NCBI GenBank assembly: GCA_016215605.1
Contig: JACRJB010000014.1
Coordinates: forward strand, 62,001-126,000
DNA length: 64,000 nt
Direction of reading: 5' to 3'
Origin: Rhodopseudomonas palustris
GTDB taxonomy: Bacteria > Pseudomonadota > Alphaproteobacteria > Rhizobiales > Xanthobacteraceae
Below are positions 36,376 through 46,123 of this stretch, piece after piece. A program made the position numbers and the translations under genes. The notes under the pieces were generated by a model. It did not search any database and had not been told where the DNA came from. It saw only the letters and a program-made list of their open reading frames with translations. Numbering within the stretch: position 1 is the first letter of the stretch; the number at the start of each line of letters is the position of its first letter.

Positions 36376-37071
36376 ATGCTGCTCACCCCGACCGAACTCG
36401 AACGTCTGACGATTTTCAATGCCGCCGAGCTGGCGCGCCGCCGCCGCGCGCGCGGGCTGAAGCTGAACTATCCGGAAGCGGTCGCGCTGATCACCGATGA
36501 CATCCTCGAAGGCGCCCGCGACGGCCGGATGGTGGCCGATCTGATCGGCTACGGCTCGACCATTCTCACCACCGACGACGTGTTGCCGGGCATCGCCGCG
36601 ATGATCGACATGATCCAGGTCGAGTGCGTGTTTCCGGACGGCACCAAGCTCGTCACCGTGCACGAGCCGATCCGCCCCGCGCCGGGCAGCGCGGCCGATC
36701 CCGAACATCCGGGCCTGATCACCGCCGCGGAAGGCTCGCTCGAACTCAACGCCGGCCGGCGGCGGCTGACGCTCACCGCGGTCAACACCGGCGATCGGCC
36801 GATCCAGGTCGGCTCGCACTATCATTTCTTCGAGGTCAACCGCGCGCTCGAATTCGATCGCGGCGCGGCCTTCAACATGCGGCTAGATATTCCGGCCGGG
36901 ACCGCCGTGCGGTTCGAGCCGGGTGCTTCGAAGGAGGTCACGCTGGTCGAGTTCGGCGGCAGCGGCGAACTGACCGGGCTCAACAATCTCACTGCGGGCC
37001 GCGGCTCGGATCCGCGCGTGCGCGAAGCGGCGTTGGCGCGTGCCAAGGCGCGCGGCTTCAGGGGAGCTTGA
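36376..37071 (+). CDS. ureAB: urease gamma-beta fusion subunit (UreA-UreB)
   Basis: The protein has 231 aa. Residues 1-101 are the gamma subunit ([40 protein letters not shown] region). Residues from about 114 on are the beta subunit ([44 protein letters not shown]). Fusion of the two small subunits is known from Helicobacter and some other bacteria. The linker is Pro/Ala-rich with [10 protein letters not shown]. The ureC start follows 1 bp after the stop. Confidence 0.93.
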   Translation: MLLTPTELERLTIFNAAELARRRRARGLKLNYPEAVALITDDILEGARDGRMVADLIGYGSTILTTDDVLPGIAAMIDMIQVECVFPDGTKLVTVHEPIRPAPGSAADPEHPGLITAAEGSLELNAGRRRLTLTAVNTGDRPIQVGSHYHFFEVNRALEFDRGAAFNMRLDIPAGTAVRFEPGASKEVTLVEFGGSGELTGLNNLTAGRGSDPRVREAALARAKARGFRGA

Positions 37072-37072
37072 C

Positions 37073-38782
37073 ATGGTGAAGATCCAGAAGCGCGACTACG
37101 CCGCGCTGTACGGCCCGACCACCGGCGACAGCGTCCGGCTCGGCGACACCGCGCTGCAGGCCGTGGTCGAGAAGGACTACGCGGTGTACGGCGACGAGTG
37201 TCTGCACGGCGGCGGCAAGACGCTGCGCGACGGCATCGGCATGGCCGGCATCACCAGCGCCGAAGGCGCGCTCGATTTCCTGCTGTGCAACGTGTTGGTG
37301 ATCGATCCGGTGCTCGGCATCGTCAAGGGCGATCTCGGCATCCGCCACGGTCGCATCGTCGGCCTCGGCAAGGCCGGCAATCCGGCGATCATGGACGGCG
37401 TCGATCCGCGGCTGATCGTGTCGACCGGCACGACGGTGCGCGATTGCGAAGGCATGATCGCGACGCCGGGCGCGATCGACGTCCATGTGCATTTCGACAG
37501 CGCCGGCCTGGTCGAGCACGCGCTCGCCTCGGGCATCACCACGATGATCGGCGGCTCGCTCGGCCCGATCACGGTCGGGATCGATTCCGGCGGGCCGTTC
37601 AACACCGGCAAGATGCTGCAGGCCGCCGAAGCCTGGCCGATGAATTTCGGCTTCCTCGGCCGCGGTAATGCGCACGTCGCGGCGCCGATGGTCGAGCAGC
37701 TCGAAACCGGCGTGATGGGGCTGAAGCTGCACGAGGACTGGGGCTCGATGCCGGCGGCGATCGACTGCTGTCTGCGCGTCGCCGACGAATACGACTTCCA
37801 GGTCCAGATCCACACCGACACGCTGAACGAGTCGGGCTTCGTCGAGGATACGCTGCAGGCGATCGGCGGCCGTACTATCCACATGTATCACACCGAGGGC
37901 GCCGGCGGCGGCCACGCGCCGGACATCATCCGCGTCGCCGGCGAGATGCACTGCCTGCCGTCGTCGACCAATCCGACCAATCCCTACACGGTCAACACCT
38001 TCGACGAACATCTCGACATGACGATGGTGTGCCACCATCTCAATCCGGCGATCCCCGAGGACGTGGCCTTTGCCGAAAGCCGCATCCGCGCCCAGACCAT
38101 CGCGGCCGAAGACGTGCTGCACGACATCGGTGCGATCTCGATGCTCGGCTCCGACAGCCAGGGTATGGGCCGCATCCACGAAGTGATCTGCCGGACCTGG
38201 CAGCTCGCCTCCAAGATGAAGCAGCAGCGCGGCGCACTGCCGGACGATCAGCCGGGCATGGGCGACAATGCCCGCATCAAGCGCTACATCGCCAAATACA
38301 CGATCAACGCCGCCAAGACCTTCGGCATCGCCGATCACATCGGCTCGCTGGAAGACGGCAAGCTGGCCGACATCGTGGTGTGGAAGCCGGCGTTCTTCGG
38401 CATCAAGCCGGAGCTGGTGATCAAGGGCGGCTTCATCGCCTGGGGCGCGATGGGCGACAGCGCCGCGTCGCTGATGACCTGCGAGCCGATCCTGATGCGG
38501 CCGCAATGGGGTTCGTTCGGCCGCGCGCCGTCTGCGCTGTCGGCCTGCTTCGTGCATCCGCTGGCGATCGATGGCGGCATCGGCGGCCGGCTCGGCCTGT
38601 CGAAATCGCTGCTGCCGGTGAAGGGTACGCGCAAGCTCAGCAAGCGCGACATGCTGCACAACGATGCCTGTCCGCGGATCACCGTCAATCCGGATACGTT
38701 CGACGTCTTCGTCGACGGCGAACTCGCCACCTGCGAGCCCGCGACCGAGCTGCCGCTGGCGCGGCGCTACATGTTGAGGTGA
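37073..38782 (+). CDS. ureC: urease catalytic alpha subunit UreC
   Basis: The protein has 569 aa, the standard size; the ATG follows GGGGAGCTTG. Nickel ligands and catalytic residues are present: the His pair in DVHVHF, the carbamylated Lys in LKLHEDWG, His in [12 protein letters not shown], His in [11 protein letters not shown], the flap Cys-His in MVCHHLNP and Asp in GSDSQGMG. Around them the sequence departs from ordinary urease: the usual TNATTCTPGPW region is [10 protein letters not shown] and MRPMFGAFG is MRPQWGSFG. This is therefore a divergent but probably active urease. Confidence 0.96.
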   Translation: MVKIQKRDYAALYGPTTGDSVRLGDTALQAVVEKDYAVYGDECLHGGGKTLRDGIGMAGITSAEGALDFLLCNVLVIDPVLGIVKGDLGIRHGRIVGLGKAGNPAIMDGVDPRLIVSTGTTVRDCEGMIATPGAIDVHVHFDSAGLVEHALASGITTMIGGSLGPITVGIDSGGPFNTGKMLQAAEAWPMNFGFLGRGNAHVAAPMVEQLETGVMGLKLHEDWGSMPAAIDCCLRVADEYDFQVQIHTDTLNESGFVEDTLQAIGGRTIHMYHTEGAGGGHAPDIIRVAGEMHCLPSSTNPTNPYTVNTFDEHLDMTMVCHHLNPAIPEDVAFAESRIRAQTIAAEDVLHDIGAISMLGSDSQGMGRIHEVICRTWQLASKMKQQRGALPDDQPGMGDNARIKRYIAKYTINAAKTFGIADHIGSLEDGKLADIVVWKPAFFGIKPELVIKGGFIAWGAMGDSAASLMTCEPILMRPQWGSFGRAPSALSACFVHPLAIDGGIGGRLGLSKSLLPVKGTRKLSKRDMLHNDACPRITVNPDTFDVFVDGELATCEPATELPLARRYMLR

Positions 38783-38785
38783 TAC

Positions 38786-39442
38786 ATGGGATTGCAGCAG
38801 ACGCCGTCGGCGACGAGTGGCGGGGCCAAGCCGTCGGTCGCCGCGCGCATCGGCATCGGCGGGCCGGTCGGCTCCGGCAAGACCGCGCTGATCGAAGCGC
38901 TGATCCCGGTGCTGCAGCGTCGCGGTGTCGATTTCGCCGTCGTTACGAACGACCTCGTCACTAAGGAGGACGCCGAGCGGCTGCGGCGATCTGGCTTGAT
39001 CGATCCGGCGCGGGTGTCGGCGGTCGAAGCCGGCGCCTGTCCGCACACCGTGATCCGCGAAGACCCGACGTTGAACATCGCGGCGGGCGACGAGCTGGAG
39101 GCGAAGTTTCCGGGGCTCGAACTGATTCTGTTCGAATCCGGCGGCGACAACCTCGCCTCGACGTTTTCGCTCGATCTGGTCGACTGGTGGATCTTCGTCA
39201 TCGACGTCGCCGGCGGCGACGATATACCGCGCAAGCGGGGGCCGGGTGTGATCAAGTGCGACCTGCTGGTGGTCAACAAGGTCGATCTTGCACCGCATGT
39301 CGGCGTCGTGCTCGACTCCATGCTGACCGAGGCGGAGCGGGTTCGCGGCGGGCGACCGGTGATCGCCACCAATGCGCGGTCGGGTTTGGGGATCGAGGCG
39401 GTGGCCGATGCAATTAGTTCCGCCGTCCTGTTTCAAGCCTGA
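38786..39442 (+). CDS. ureG: urease accessory GTPase UreG
   Basis: The protein has 218 aa. The P-loop is GPVGSGKT at residues 26-33. The metal-binding CPH motif is in [14 protein letters not shown], and VVNKVDLAP is the G4 guanine-recognition motif. GTP hydrolysis by UreG drives nickel transfer into UreC. It starts 3 bp after ureC and overlaps ureD by 35 bp. Confidence 0.95.
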   Translation: MGLQQTPSATSGGAKPSVAARIGIGGPVGSGKTALIEALIPVLQRRGVDFAVVTNDLVTKEDAERLRRSGLIDPARVSAVEAGACPHTVIREDPTLNIAAGDELEAKFPGLELILFESGGDNLASTFSLDLVDWWIFVIDVAGGDDIPRKRGPGVIKCDLLVVNKVDLAPHVGVVLDSMLTEAERVRGGRPVIATNARSGLGIEAVADAISSAVLFQA

Positions 39443-40262
39443 GCCGTCCCGCGTTTCCGCCGCGCACCTCACGGCCGAGTTCGCCGGTGGCCGGACGATC
39501 CTGCGCCGGCAGCAGGTCGGCTACCCGTGGCATCTGACCCGCGGCTTCTATCTGGACGGCGCGCGCCCGGATCTGCTGACGCTGTATCTGCAGTCGGCCG
39601 CCGGCGGCATGTACGGCGCGGACGATCTGCAGTTCGACGTCACGGTCGGCGACGGCGCCGCGCTGCATCTGACGACGCAATCGGCGACCGTGGTGCATCC
39701 GGGCCGAGATCGCCCCGCCGCGTTGCGCCAGCGCATCCGGGTCGGAGCGTGCGGCTTCGCGGCGCTCACCAGCGATCCTTATATTCTGTTTCCCGACGCT
39801 GAACTGATGCTGTCGACGACCGCCGTGGTCGAGCAGAACGGCGTGCTGCTGATCGCCGATGGATTTTCGACGCATTGCCCGCCGCGGTCCACCGGCGTGT
39901 TTCGCCGCTTCGCGAGCGAGCTGCGGATCGAGCGGCCCGACGGCCGGCTGCTGATACTGGACCGCGGCGCCTTGCGTGGCAGCGATCTGTCGGGCGACTT
40001 CGATGCGCTCGGTGGTGCACGCGCGGCAGCATCTGTCGTGCTGATCGCGGCGCCGGAGCAGTTGCCGCCTGCCGAAGAGATCGAGGCAGAAGCCGATCGC
40101 GCCGGCTGCTTCGCCGGCGTCTCGATGGCGCCGAACGAGGCGGGGCTGGTGCTGCGGATGACGGCGCCCGACGCCGGCGGCCTGACACGCGGCATCACCG
40201 CTGCATTTCATGTTGTCACCCGCCATCTGCTCTGTGCCGAGCTGGCGCCGCGGCGCAAGTAA
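39408..40262 (+). CDS. ureD: urease accessory protein UreD
   Basis: The protein has 284 aa from the ATG inside the ureG end. The family pattern is clear: [36 protein letters not shown], then the [21 protein letters not shown] core. UreD forms the scaffold with UreF and UreG. Its last base directly abuts the stop of the opposing CbbO-type gene, so the urease operon ends here with no intergenic space. Confidence 0.93.
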   Translation: MQLVPPSCFKPEPSRVSAAHLTAEFAGGRTILRRQQVGYPWHLTRGFYLDGARPDLLTLYLQSAAGGMYGADDLQFDVTVGDGAALHLTTQSATVVHPGRDRPAALRQRIRVGACGFAALTSDPYILFPDAELMLSTTAVVEQNGVLLIADGFSTHCPPRSTGVFRRFASELRIERPDGRLLILDRGALRGSDLSGDFDALGGARAAASVVLIAAPEQLPPAEEIEAEADRAGCFAGVSMAPNEAGLVLRMTAPDAGGLTRGITAAFHVVTRHLLCAELAPRRK

Positions 40263-42560
40263 TCAGCGGCGGGCGAGGCGGAAGTACAGCTCGGACAAAC
40301 GGCTCGGCAGATCCTCGACGCGGTGGACCAGCATGGTGTTGCCGCGGCCGAAGATCCGGGAAGCGGCCGTGATGCCGGCACTGCCGAGCACGACGCCAAA
40401 ACTGTCGATGCCGCGCGCATGCAGATTCATTACGGCGCGCCGCGCGTCTTCGATCAGATCGGCGGGATCGTCGACGTCGATATCCGACGGTTCGCCGTCG
40501 GTGAGCACCAGCACCAGCTTGCGGAAGCTGGTGGCCGGGGCGATCACCGCGCCGGCATGACGCAGCGCGGTGCCGAGCCGGGTCGAGTAGCCGGAGGCCA
40601 GCCCGTCGAGCCGCGCCATGCTGTCGGCACCGTAGCTCTCGCCGAACGCTTTCACCGTGGTCAGCTTGACGTCGTCGCGTCCGTCCGAGGCGAAGGCGAG
40701 CAGGCCGAACGGATCCTGCAGCGCCTGCATGGCCTCGGCGAGAACAGCGACGGCGAGACGCTCGACATCGAGCACGGTGGCTCCCGACGCGAGCCGGTCG
40801 CTGGTCGATTGCGAGGTGTCGATCAGCAGCAGCGTCGCGAGATCGCGATGCTTGGAGGTCGAGGAGCGGAACACGCGCGGGTCGGGATCCTGCCCGGTGC
40901 GCAGCGCCAGCCCGGCATCGATCACCGCGTCGAGATCGAGATCGTGGCCGTCGTGCTGACGATTGAGCCGGACCGAACGGCCGACGCGCAGCCCGCGCAC
41001 CAGTTGCGCAACGCGGCCGCGCAGTACGTCGGCACGATCGAGCGCTTCAGTAATGCGTTTCGGATCGCCGCGCACGGCGGCGACTTCGCGCACCGTCGTC
41101 CATTCCGGACGTTCGATGCCGTGGCGGCGATCCCATTCCGGATAGGTCGCCAGCACGGTGCCGCGTTGATCCGGGGCAACTGAGCGAGCTTTGCCGGCCT
41201 CGCTGTCGGGCGCCTGGTTTTCCTGCCGCGGCGCGTCGTCGGATTCCTGTTGTTCAATGCGGGCGGCATCGACGAACATCTCCAGTACTTCGGCGTTCGC
41301 CTGCGGCGGCTCGTCGAAATCCCACAGGCCGAGATTGTCGTCGCGATACACCGGCTCGACCACATAGGTCTTGGCGTTGAACTGCACCCGCATCTGGCCG
41401 AGATCGTTGCCGAGCAGCATGCCGATCTCGCGCGAGATCGCCGGATCTTCCAGTCGCGGCGAGCTCTGCCCGAACAGCGCGCGGCCCTTGGCGACGAAGC
41501 CGTCGTCATCTGCGTAGTCCGGATCGAACAGCGTACGAGACAGCCGTGCCAGCAGCGCCGGCGCGGTGGCGATGCCCGCGGGCTTCGCGGTGTGATACGG
41601 CGCCCACAGCCGGCGCAGGCCGGGGAGTTGGCGCATCGCCAGCGTCTCGATGCGGGCGTCCTCGATCAGGCCGACCAGCACGATCTGCAGCGGCTTCAGC
41701 TTGCCGACGATGAAGCGGTCGCTGCCAAGGACGAGGTGGGCGTGCGCATGAGCGGCCGCGGCGCGATACAGCGACCACGCGGCGTCGCCCTCGAAGCCGC
41801 GATACACGTCCGGCAGCCGGATCAGCGGCCCGGCGATCGAGGCCCGCCGCGGAATCGCCGTGTCGGCCGGCGGCAGGCTGCGCAGCAGCGGCACCCGGCC
41901 CAACAGCGCGGTGACGAACGTCTTGAGATGCCGCTCGGTCTCGGCGAAATCGACGCCGCCGAACTCCCGGCTGACCAGCCGCCGCGTCAATTCGTGCTGC
42001 AGCGTGAAGTAGTCGAGCCGAACCGCTTTGTTGCCCGCGGCAAGCTTCAGGCCGGCAGCGATGAAGTTCTCGAACGCATCGATCGAGCCGGGCGCAAGGA
42101 TGGTCGACATCCGCAGCGCCATCGGCTCGATCACCTCGGGCGCCTCGCGGGATAGGCCGCGCAGCGCGCTCCACCAGCGCGTCAGCATCGGCTCCGAGGC
42201 GAAGGCATTGCGGGCGATCGGCAGCGACTTCAGGCTGAGCGCGGCTGCGCGCGCGCCGGCGTTGCGGCAGATCTCCGTAGCGGCGTCTGCGGCCTCCAGC
42301 AGCGGAGCGATGCCCGCGGCCGTGTCACTCCGGCTGACATCCCAATAGGCGATCAGCCCTGTCGGGCCGATATTGACGTTGGCCAAAGCGAGTACCGCGG
42401 CGGCCCAGGCGTCGAGATCGTCCGTGCTCCATCGCTTACTCAGCTCTTTCCACGTCGCCTCGAACGGTGCCCGCAACGCATCGCGCTGGCGCATCATCTG
42501 GCGCAGCGTCTGCGTCGCAGATGTCGCCTGCACCGGGCTGAGCGGGGCGGCCGTGCTCAC
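40263..42560 (-). CDS. cbbO: CbbO/NorD-type von Willebrand factor A domain protein
   Basis: The protein has 765 aa. I start it at the GTG giving a 4-bp GTGA overlap with the CbbQ stop; a GTG 9 bp upstream (42569) is the alternative. The C-terminal VWA domain has the MIDAS motif [12 protein letters not shown] and [15 protein letters not shown]. The long N-terminal helical part and the length favour CbbO over the shorter NorD. CbbO and CbbQ together remodel inhibited RuBisCO, but no RuBisCO or nitric-oxide reductase gene is in the window, so the target is open. Confidence 0.8.
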   Translation of the reverse strand: MSTAAPLSPVQATSATQTLRQMMRQRDALRAPFEATWKELSKRWSTDDLDAWAAAVLALANVNIGPTGLIAYWDVSRSDTAAGIAPLLEAADAATEICRNAGARAAALSLKSLPIARNAFASEPMLTRWWSALRGLSREAPEVIEPMALRMSTILAPGSIDAFENFIAAGLKLAAGNKAVRLDYFTLQHELTRRLVSREFGGVDFAETERHLKTFVTALLGRVPLLRSLPPADTAIPRRASIAGPLIRLPDVYRGFEGDAAWSLYRAAAAHAHAHLVLGSDRFIVGKLKPLQIVLVGLIEDARIETLAMRQLPGLRRLWAPYHTAKPAGIATAPALLARLSRTLFDPDYADDDGFVAKGRALFGQSSPRLEDPAISREIGMLLGNDLGQMRVQFNAKTYVVEPVYRDDNLGLWDFDEPPQANAEVLEMFVDAARIEQQESDDAPRQENQAPDSEAGKARSVAPDQRGTVLATYPEWDRRHGIERPEWTTVREVAAVRGDPKRITEALDRADVLRGRVAQLVRGLRVGRSVRLNRQHDGHDLDLDAVIDAGLALRTGQDPDPRVFRSSTSKHRDLATLLLIDTSQSTSDRLASGATVLDVERLAVAVLAEAMQALQDPFGLLAFASDGRDDVKLTTVKAFGESYGADSMARLDGLASGYSTRLGTALRHAGAVIAPATSFRKLVLVLTDGEPSDIDVDDPADLIEDARRAVMNLHARGIDSFGVVLGSAGITAASRIFGRGNTMLVHRVEDLPSRLSELYFRLARR

Positions 42561-43357
42561 GGCATGCACGCGTCGATCGCGGCCCGCAGCGCGGCGCGCA
42601 CGTCGGGATTGTCGGTGATCGGCAGGACGATGCTCGATTGCACGGCGGTGGCGAGCGGCAAGCCGCCGCGCACCAGCCGGCCGGCATGGATCAGCATCCG
42701 GGTCGAGGCGCCTTCGTCGAGGCCGTGGCCCTGCAGATTGCGCGAGCGCTGGCCGATCGCCACCAGGATATCGGCGAGCGCCGCATCGGCGCCGCTCTCG
42801 CGGGTGACGATCGCGCTCTCGATCTGCGGCGGCGGGTAGGAGAAGTCGATCGCCAGGAAGCGCTGCTTGGTGGATTCCTTGAGATCCTTGACGGCGCTCT
42901 GATAGCCCGGGTTGTAGGAGATCGTCAGCTGGAAGTCGGCGTGTGCCGGCACGATCTCGTTGTGCTTCTCCAGCGGCAGCACCCGCCGCGCGTCGGTCAG
43001 CGGATGGATCACGACGGTGGTGTCCTGCCGGGCTTCGACGATCTCGTCGAGATAGCAGATCGCGCCCTGGCGCACCGCCTGGGTCAGCGGGCCGTCGTGC
43101 CAGACGGTGCCTTCGGGCTCGAGCAGATAGCGGCCGGCGAGGTCGGCGGCGGTCATGTCCTCGTGCGCCGCCACGGTGATCAGCGGCCTGCCGAGCCGCC
43201 AGGCCATGTGCTCGACGAACCGCGTCTTGCCGCAGCCGGTCGGCCCCTTGAGCATGACGGGCAGCCGCTCGTCATAAGCCGCGCGAAAAATCTCGATCTC
43301 TTCGCCGTGCGGCTGATAATAAGGCTCGGATGTGATCCGGTACGCGTCCAGGCTCAT
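42557..43357 (-). CDS. cbbQ: CbbQ/NirQ/NorQ-type MoxR AAA+ ATPase
   Basis: The protein has 266 aa. It begins [15 protein letters not shown], the CbbQ/NirQ start, after a GGAGG ribosome site. Walker A is GPTGCGKT at residues 38-45, Walker [12 protein letters not shown] at 100-110, and the pore-loop/sensor region ISYNPGYQS is typical. It partners with the VWA protein encoded downstream. Sequence alone does not separate the RuBisCO-activating, NO-reductase or other metal-enzyme versions. Confidence 0.85.
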   Translation of the reverse strand: MSLDAYRITSEPYYQPHGEEIEIFRAAYDERLPVMLKGPTGCGKTRFVEHMAWRLGRPLITVAAHEDMTAADLAGRYLLEPEGTVWHDGPLTQAVRQGAICYLDEIVEARQDTTVVIHPLTDARRVLPLEKHNEIVPAHADFQLTISYNPGYQSAVKDLKESTKQRFLAIDFSYPPPQIESAIVTRESGADAALADILVAIGQRSRNLQGHGLDEGASTRMLIHAGRLVRGGLPLATAVQSSIVLPITDNPDVRAALRAAIDACMP

Positions 43358-43565
43358 GCAATCCTCCGGTGTGTGAACGAAGGACGGACGCCGCGGAATG
43401 GAGATCGGAACATGCGGCAGCCACCGTCCCTGCAAAAGGGATCATGGCAATCACTGCCGCTCCGGCGCGCTGCTGCCTCGAAGCACGCTTGATAGCTGAC
43501 AATAGCCCGAAACCGGCCGAGCGCAAGGGTGAAGCCCGGCAAGGATCGCCGGCTCAAATGCACAA

Positions 43566-43672
43566 CCTCATGGTGAGGAGGCGCGTAGCGCCGTCTCGAA
43601 CCATGGGCCGCGGGCGAATGCGCGGCCCCATCCTTCGAGACGCCCGGCTTTGCCGGGCTCCTCAGGATGAGG
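43566..43672. repeat. long inverted repeat in the 43358-43741 gap
   Basis: The left arm is CCTCATGGTGAGGAGGCGCG and the right arm GGCTCCTCAGGATGAGG. The internal pieces TCTCGAACCATGGGCCGC and GCGGCCCCATCCTTCGAGA also pair. The form matches a repeat class frequent between genes in Bradyrhizobium and Rhodopseudomonas chromosomes. The rest of the 384-bp gap, upstream of cbbQ and downstream of the phn operon, shows no gene and no promoter I can support. Confidence 0.75.
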
Positions 43673-43741
43673 ACTCAGTGCAGTTTGGACAGGGCCGTAC
43701 TGCCTCAACTCAACGATGAAGCGCTCTAACCCGTACGACCG

Positions 43742-44359
43742 CTACCACATCGTCTCGGCGGCGCGCTGCGGCCAGGCGCGGTCGTAGGCGTCGCCGCCGA
43801 CCCGGCCCTCGGTCATCGACGCCAGGATCTGGCCCGGCGTCGGCAGGGTCGCAGGATCGATGTGCTTGTCGGGATTCCACAGTTCGGAGCGGATCAGCGC
43901 CCGGCCGCACTGGAAGTAGATCTCCTCGACCGTCATCACCATCACGCTGCGCGGCGCCTTGCCCTCGACACGAAACGTCTCCAGCAGCGCCGCGTCGGCG
44001 CTGATCCGCGCGCGGCCGTTGATACGCAGCGCGTTGAGCGAGCCCGGGATCAGCAGCATCAAGGCGACGCGCGGATCGCGGACGATGTTGCGCAGCGAGT
44101 CGATGCGGTTGTTGCCGCGCCGGTCGGGTAGCATCAGCGTGGTGTCGTCGTGGATGTGGATGAAGCCGGGCAGGTCTCCGCGCGGCGAGCAGTCGAGGCC
44201 TTCCGGACCGACGGTCGCCAGCGCCGCGAACGGCGAGCGCTCGATCAGCGTGCGATAGGCAGAGGTGACGCGGTGCGCGACCTTTTCGGTCGAGGCGTCG
44301 TTCGGCACGCCGTAGAGCGCTTCGAGTTCGGCGACGGAGCTGATGGCCGGGAACGTCAT
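43742..44359 (-). CDS. pyridoxamine-phosphate-oxidase-fold (PPOX) FMN-binding family protein
   Basis: The protein has 205 aa. The split-barrel core reads FAALATVGPEGLDCSPRGDLPGF, DRRGNNRIDSLRNIV and RINGRARISAD, as in the MSMEG_1061-like PPOX subgroup. The gene overlaps phnN by ATGA and closes the phnG-N operon, so it is co-translated with C-P lyase genes. A flavin-dependent redox or cofactor-binding role linked to phosphonate use is possible but not shown. It is not the vitamin B6 enzyme PdxH by pattern. Confidence 0.82.
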   Translation of the reverse strand: MTFPAISSVAELEALYGVPNDASTEKVAHRVTSAYRTLIERSPFAALATVGPEGLDCSPRGDLPGFIHIHDDTTLMLPDRRGNNRIDSLRNIVRDPRVALMLLIPGSLNALRINGRARISADAALLETFRVEGKAPRSVMVMTVEEIYFQCGRALIRSELWNPDKHIDPATLPTPGQILASMTEGRVGGDAYDRAWPQRAAETMW

Positions 44360-44958
44360 GGCACTACTTTCCTTCCAGCCTCGGGTGCGCCGCGAATGAT
44401 CGCCAGCAGTTCGCCGGCGTGATCGTCGGGGCTCGCGATATTCATGATGGTGAAGTCGGCGATCTCGCCGCCGACGGTGCGTCCGATCCGGTCCGAGCTC
44501 ATCGCATCGCTGCTCCGTGCCCGCAGCGCGATGCGCCGCGCCAGCACGTCGGGCGGCGCCGTGATCTGGACCACCACGGCGTTGGCATAGGCCTGCCGCG
44601 CCTGCGCGATCACCGTGCGCGAGACGTTCGCCACCACGGTGCGGCCGGCGCGGATGTCGTTGTCGATGGTGCGCAGCACGCCGTAGGAGTGGCCGTGCGC
44701 CTGCCAGTGCAGCGCGAATTCGCCCGCCGCGATCATGGCGCGAAACGCCTCGGGCGTGCTCTGCAGATTGTCCTCGGCGGGCGAGGGCTCGCGCGTCACC
44801 ACGCGCCGCGCGAAGGTGACGCCGCTTTCGCCGAGGCAGGCGATCCTGGCGATGCCGAGCAGCGTATCCTTGCCGGCGCCGCTCGGCCCGACGACCAGCA
44901 CCAGCCGGCCCGGTCCGATCCGGCTTTGCTGTGCGGCGATCGGCGCGAGTTCGGTCAT
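44356..44958 (-). CDS. phnN: ribose 1,5-bisphosphate phosphokinase PhnN
   Basis: The protein has 200 aa from the ATG that overlaps the phnM stop. The P-loop is GPSGAGKDT (residues 24-32), and the rest follows the guanylate-kinase-like PhnN pattern (RRVVTREPSP, EFALHWQAHGHSYGV). It phosphorylates ribose 1,5-bisphosphate to PRPP, the last step after C-P cleavage. ATGA overlaps occur on both sides. Confidence 0.93.
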   Translation of the reverse strand: MTELAPIAAQQSRIGPGRLVLVVGPSGAGKDTLLGIARIACLGESGVTFARRVVTREPSPAEDNLQSTPEAFRAMIAAGEFALHWQAHGHSYGVLRTIDNDIRAGRTVVANVSRTVIAQARQAYANAVVVQITAPPDVLARRIALRARSSDAMSSDRIGRTVGGEIADFTIMNIASPDDHAGELLAIIRGAPEAGRKVVP

Positions 44959-46109
44959 GCCACCCGGTGTCCTTCGCGCCAGACGCTGCGCACCGCCGGC
45001 ACGTCGTGCGCTACATGGACGCGGATCAGATCGGCGCGCTTGCCGACCGCGATCTCGCCGCGATCCGGCAGGCCGACCGCTTCGGCCGGCGCCTTGGTGA
45101 CGGTGCGCACCGCGGCCGGCAGATCGATCGCCGGCGCCCGCAGCGGCAGCTGCAGCGCCGCCATCAGCAGGCTCGACGGGATGTAGTCCGACGACAGGAT
45201 GTCCAACAGGCCCTCGCGCGCCAAATCGATCGCCGCGATATTGCCGGAGTGCGAGCCGCCGCGCACCACGTTGGGCGCGCCCATCAGGATGTCGATGCCG
45301 GCGTCGTGCAGGCTGCGTGCGGCCTCCAGCGTGGTCGGGAATTCGGCGACCGCCACCTTGTCGCGGATCGCCTCGACGACGTTCTCCTCGGTGGTGTCGT
45401 CGTGGCTCGCCAGCGGGATCGCATGCTGATGCGCCAGCGCGACGATCGCGCGCATATTGGCGTCGGCGTAATTCTCCTTGCAGTACACCCGCCGCGCGAA
45501 CATCACGTCGAGCTCGGCGTCGGTCATGCCGGCGCCCTTGCCGCGATAGTAATCGCGCAGCTTCTCCTCGTCGCGGAACTGGCGTTGCCCGGGCGTATGG
45601 TCCATCAGCGACATCAGCCGGATATCGGGCCGGTCGATCAACTGCTTGGCTTCCTCGACCACGTTGGGCATCGGAATCTCGCAGCGCAGATGCAGGAAAT
45701 GATCGGCGCGCAGCAGATTGGCGTCGCGCGCGGCCGAGATCGCACCGGCCAGCACGATCGCCTGGCCGTCGACGTCCTCGGCGCCTTCCTCGCGCCACAC
45801 CCGCAGCGAGTCCAGCACGGTGGTGATGCCGCAGGTCGCGAGCTGTCCATCGTACGAGACCACGGCAGCCACCGGATTCCACTGCACCTTCGGGCGCGGC
45901 ATGTAGTGCGCTTCGAGGTGATCAGTGTGCAGTTCGATCAGGCCGGGGATCAGCAGATCACCGCCCATGTCGAGGCCGCCGGTGGGTACGCCGCTGTCGC
46001 CGATCTCGGCGATGCGGCCGTCCGCGACCGCCAGCCAGCCGTGCTCGATCACCCGGTCGGCCAGCACGATGCGGGCGTTGCGAAGGATGAAATCGGAATT
46101 CGTCGTCAT
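44955..46109 (-). CDS. phnM: alpha-D-ribose 1-methylphosphonate 5-triphosphate diphosphatase PhnM
   Basis: The protein has 384 aa of the amidohydrolase superfamily. Metal-site patterns are ELHTDHLEAHYMPRP near residue 60, LMDHTPGQRQF and SHDDTTEENV, followed by GAPNVVRGGSHSGN. It removes pyrophosphate from the ribosyl phosphonate triphosphate before C-P cleavage. It lies in the canonical order between phnL and phnN. A second, divergent PhnM is encoded at 55988-57181. Confidence 0.94.
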   Translation of the reverse strand: MTTNSDFILRNARIVLADRVIEHGWLAVADGRIAEIGDSGVPTGGLDMGGDLLIPGLIELHTDHLEAHYMPRPKVQWNPVAAVVSYDGQLATCGITTVLDSLRVWREEGAEDVDGQAIVLAGAISAARDANLLRADHFLHLRCEIPMPNVVEEAKQLIDRPDIRLMSLMDHTPGQRQFRDEEKLRDYYRGKGAGMTDAELDVMFARRVYCKENYADANMRAIVALAHQHAIPLASHDDTTEENVVEAIRDKVAVAEFPTTLEAARSLHDAGIDILMGAPNVVRGGSHSGNIAAIDLAREGLLDILSSDYIPSSLLMAALQLPLRAPAIDLPAAVRTVTKAPAEAVGLPDRGEIAVGKRADLIRVHVAHDVPAVRSVWREGHRVA

Positions 46110-46123
46110 CTCGGTCTCTCTCG

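Noticed and set aside
37058-39472. 804-codon minus-strand frame
   Set aside because: Antisense to ureC and ureG; composition is typical of a shadow frame.
40263-43357. Assignment as norQ/norD of nitric oxide reductase
   Set aside because: The VWA protein is longer than typical NorD, and no norCB is present; CbbQ/CbbO type fits better, but the function is left open.
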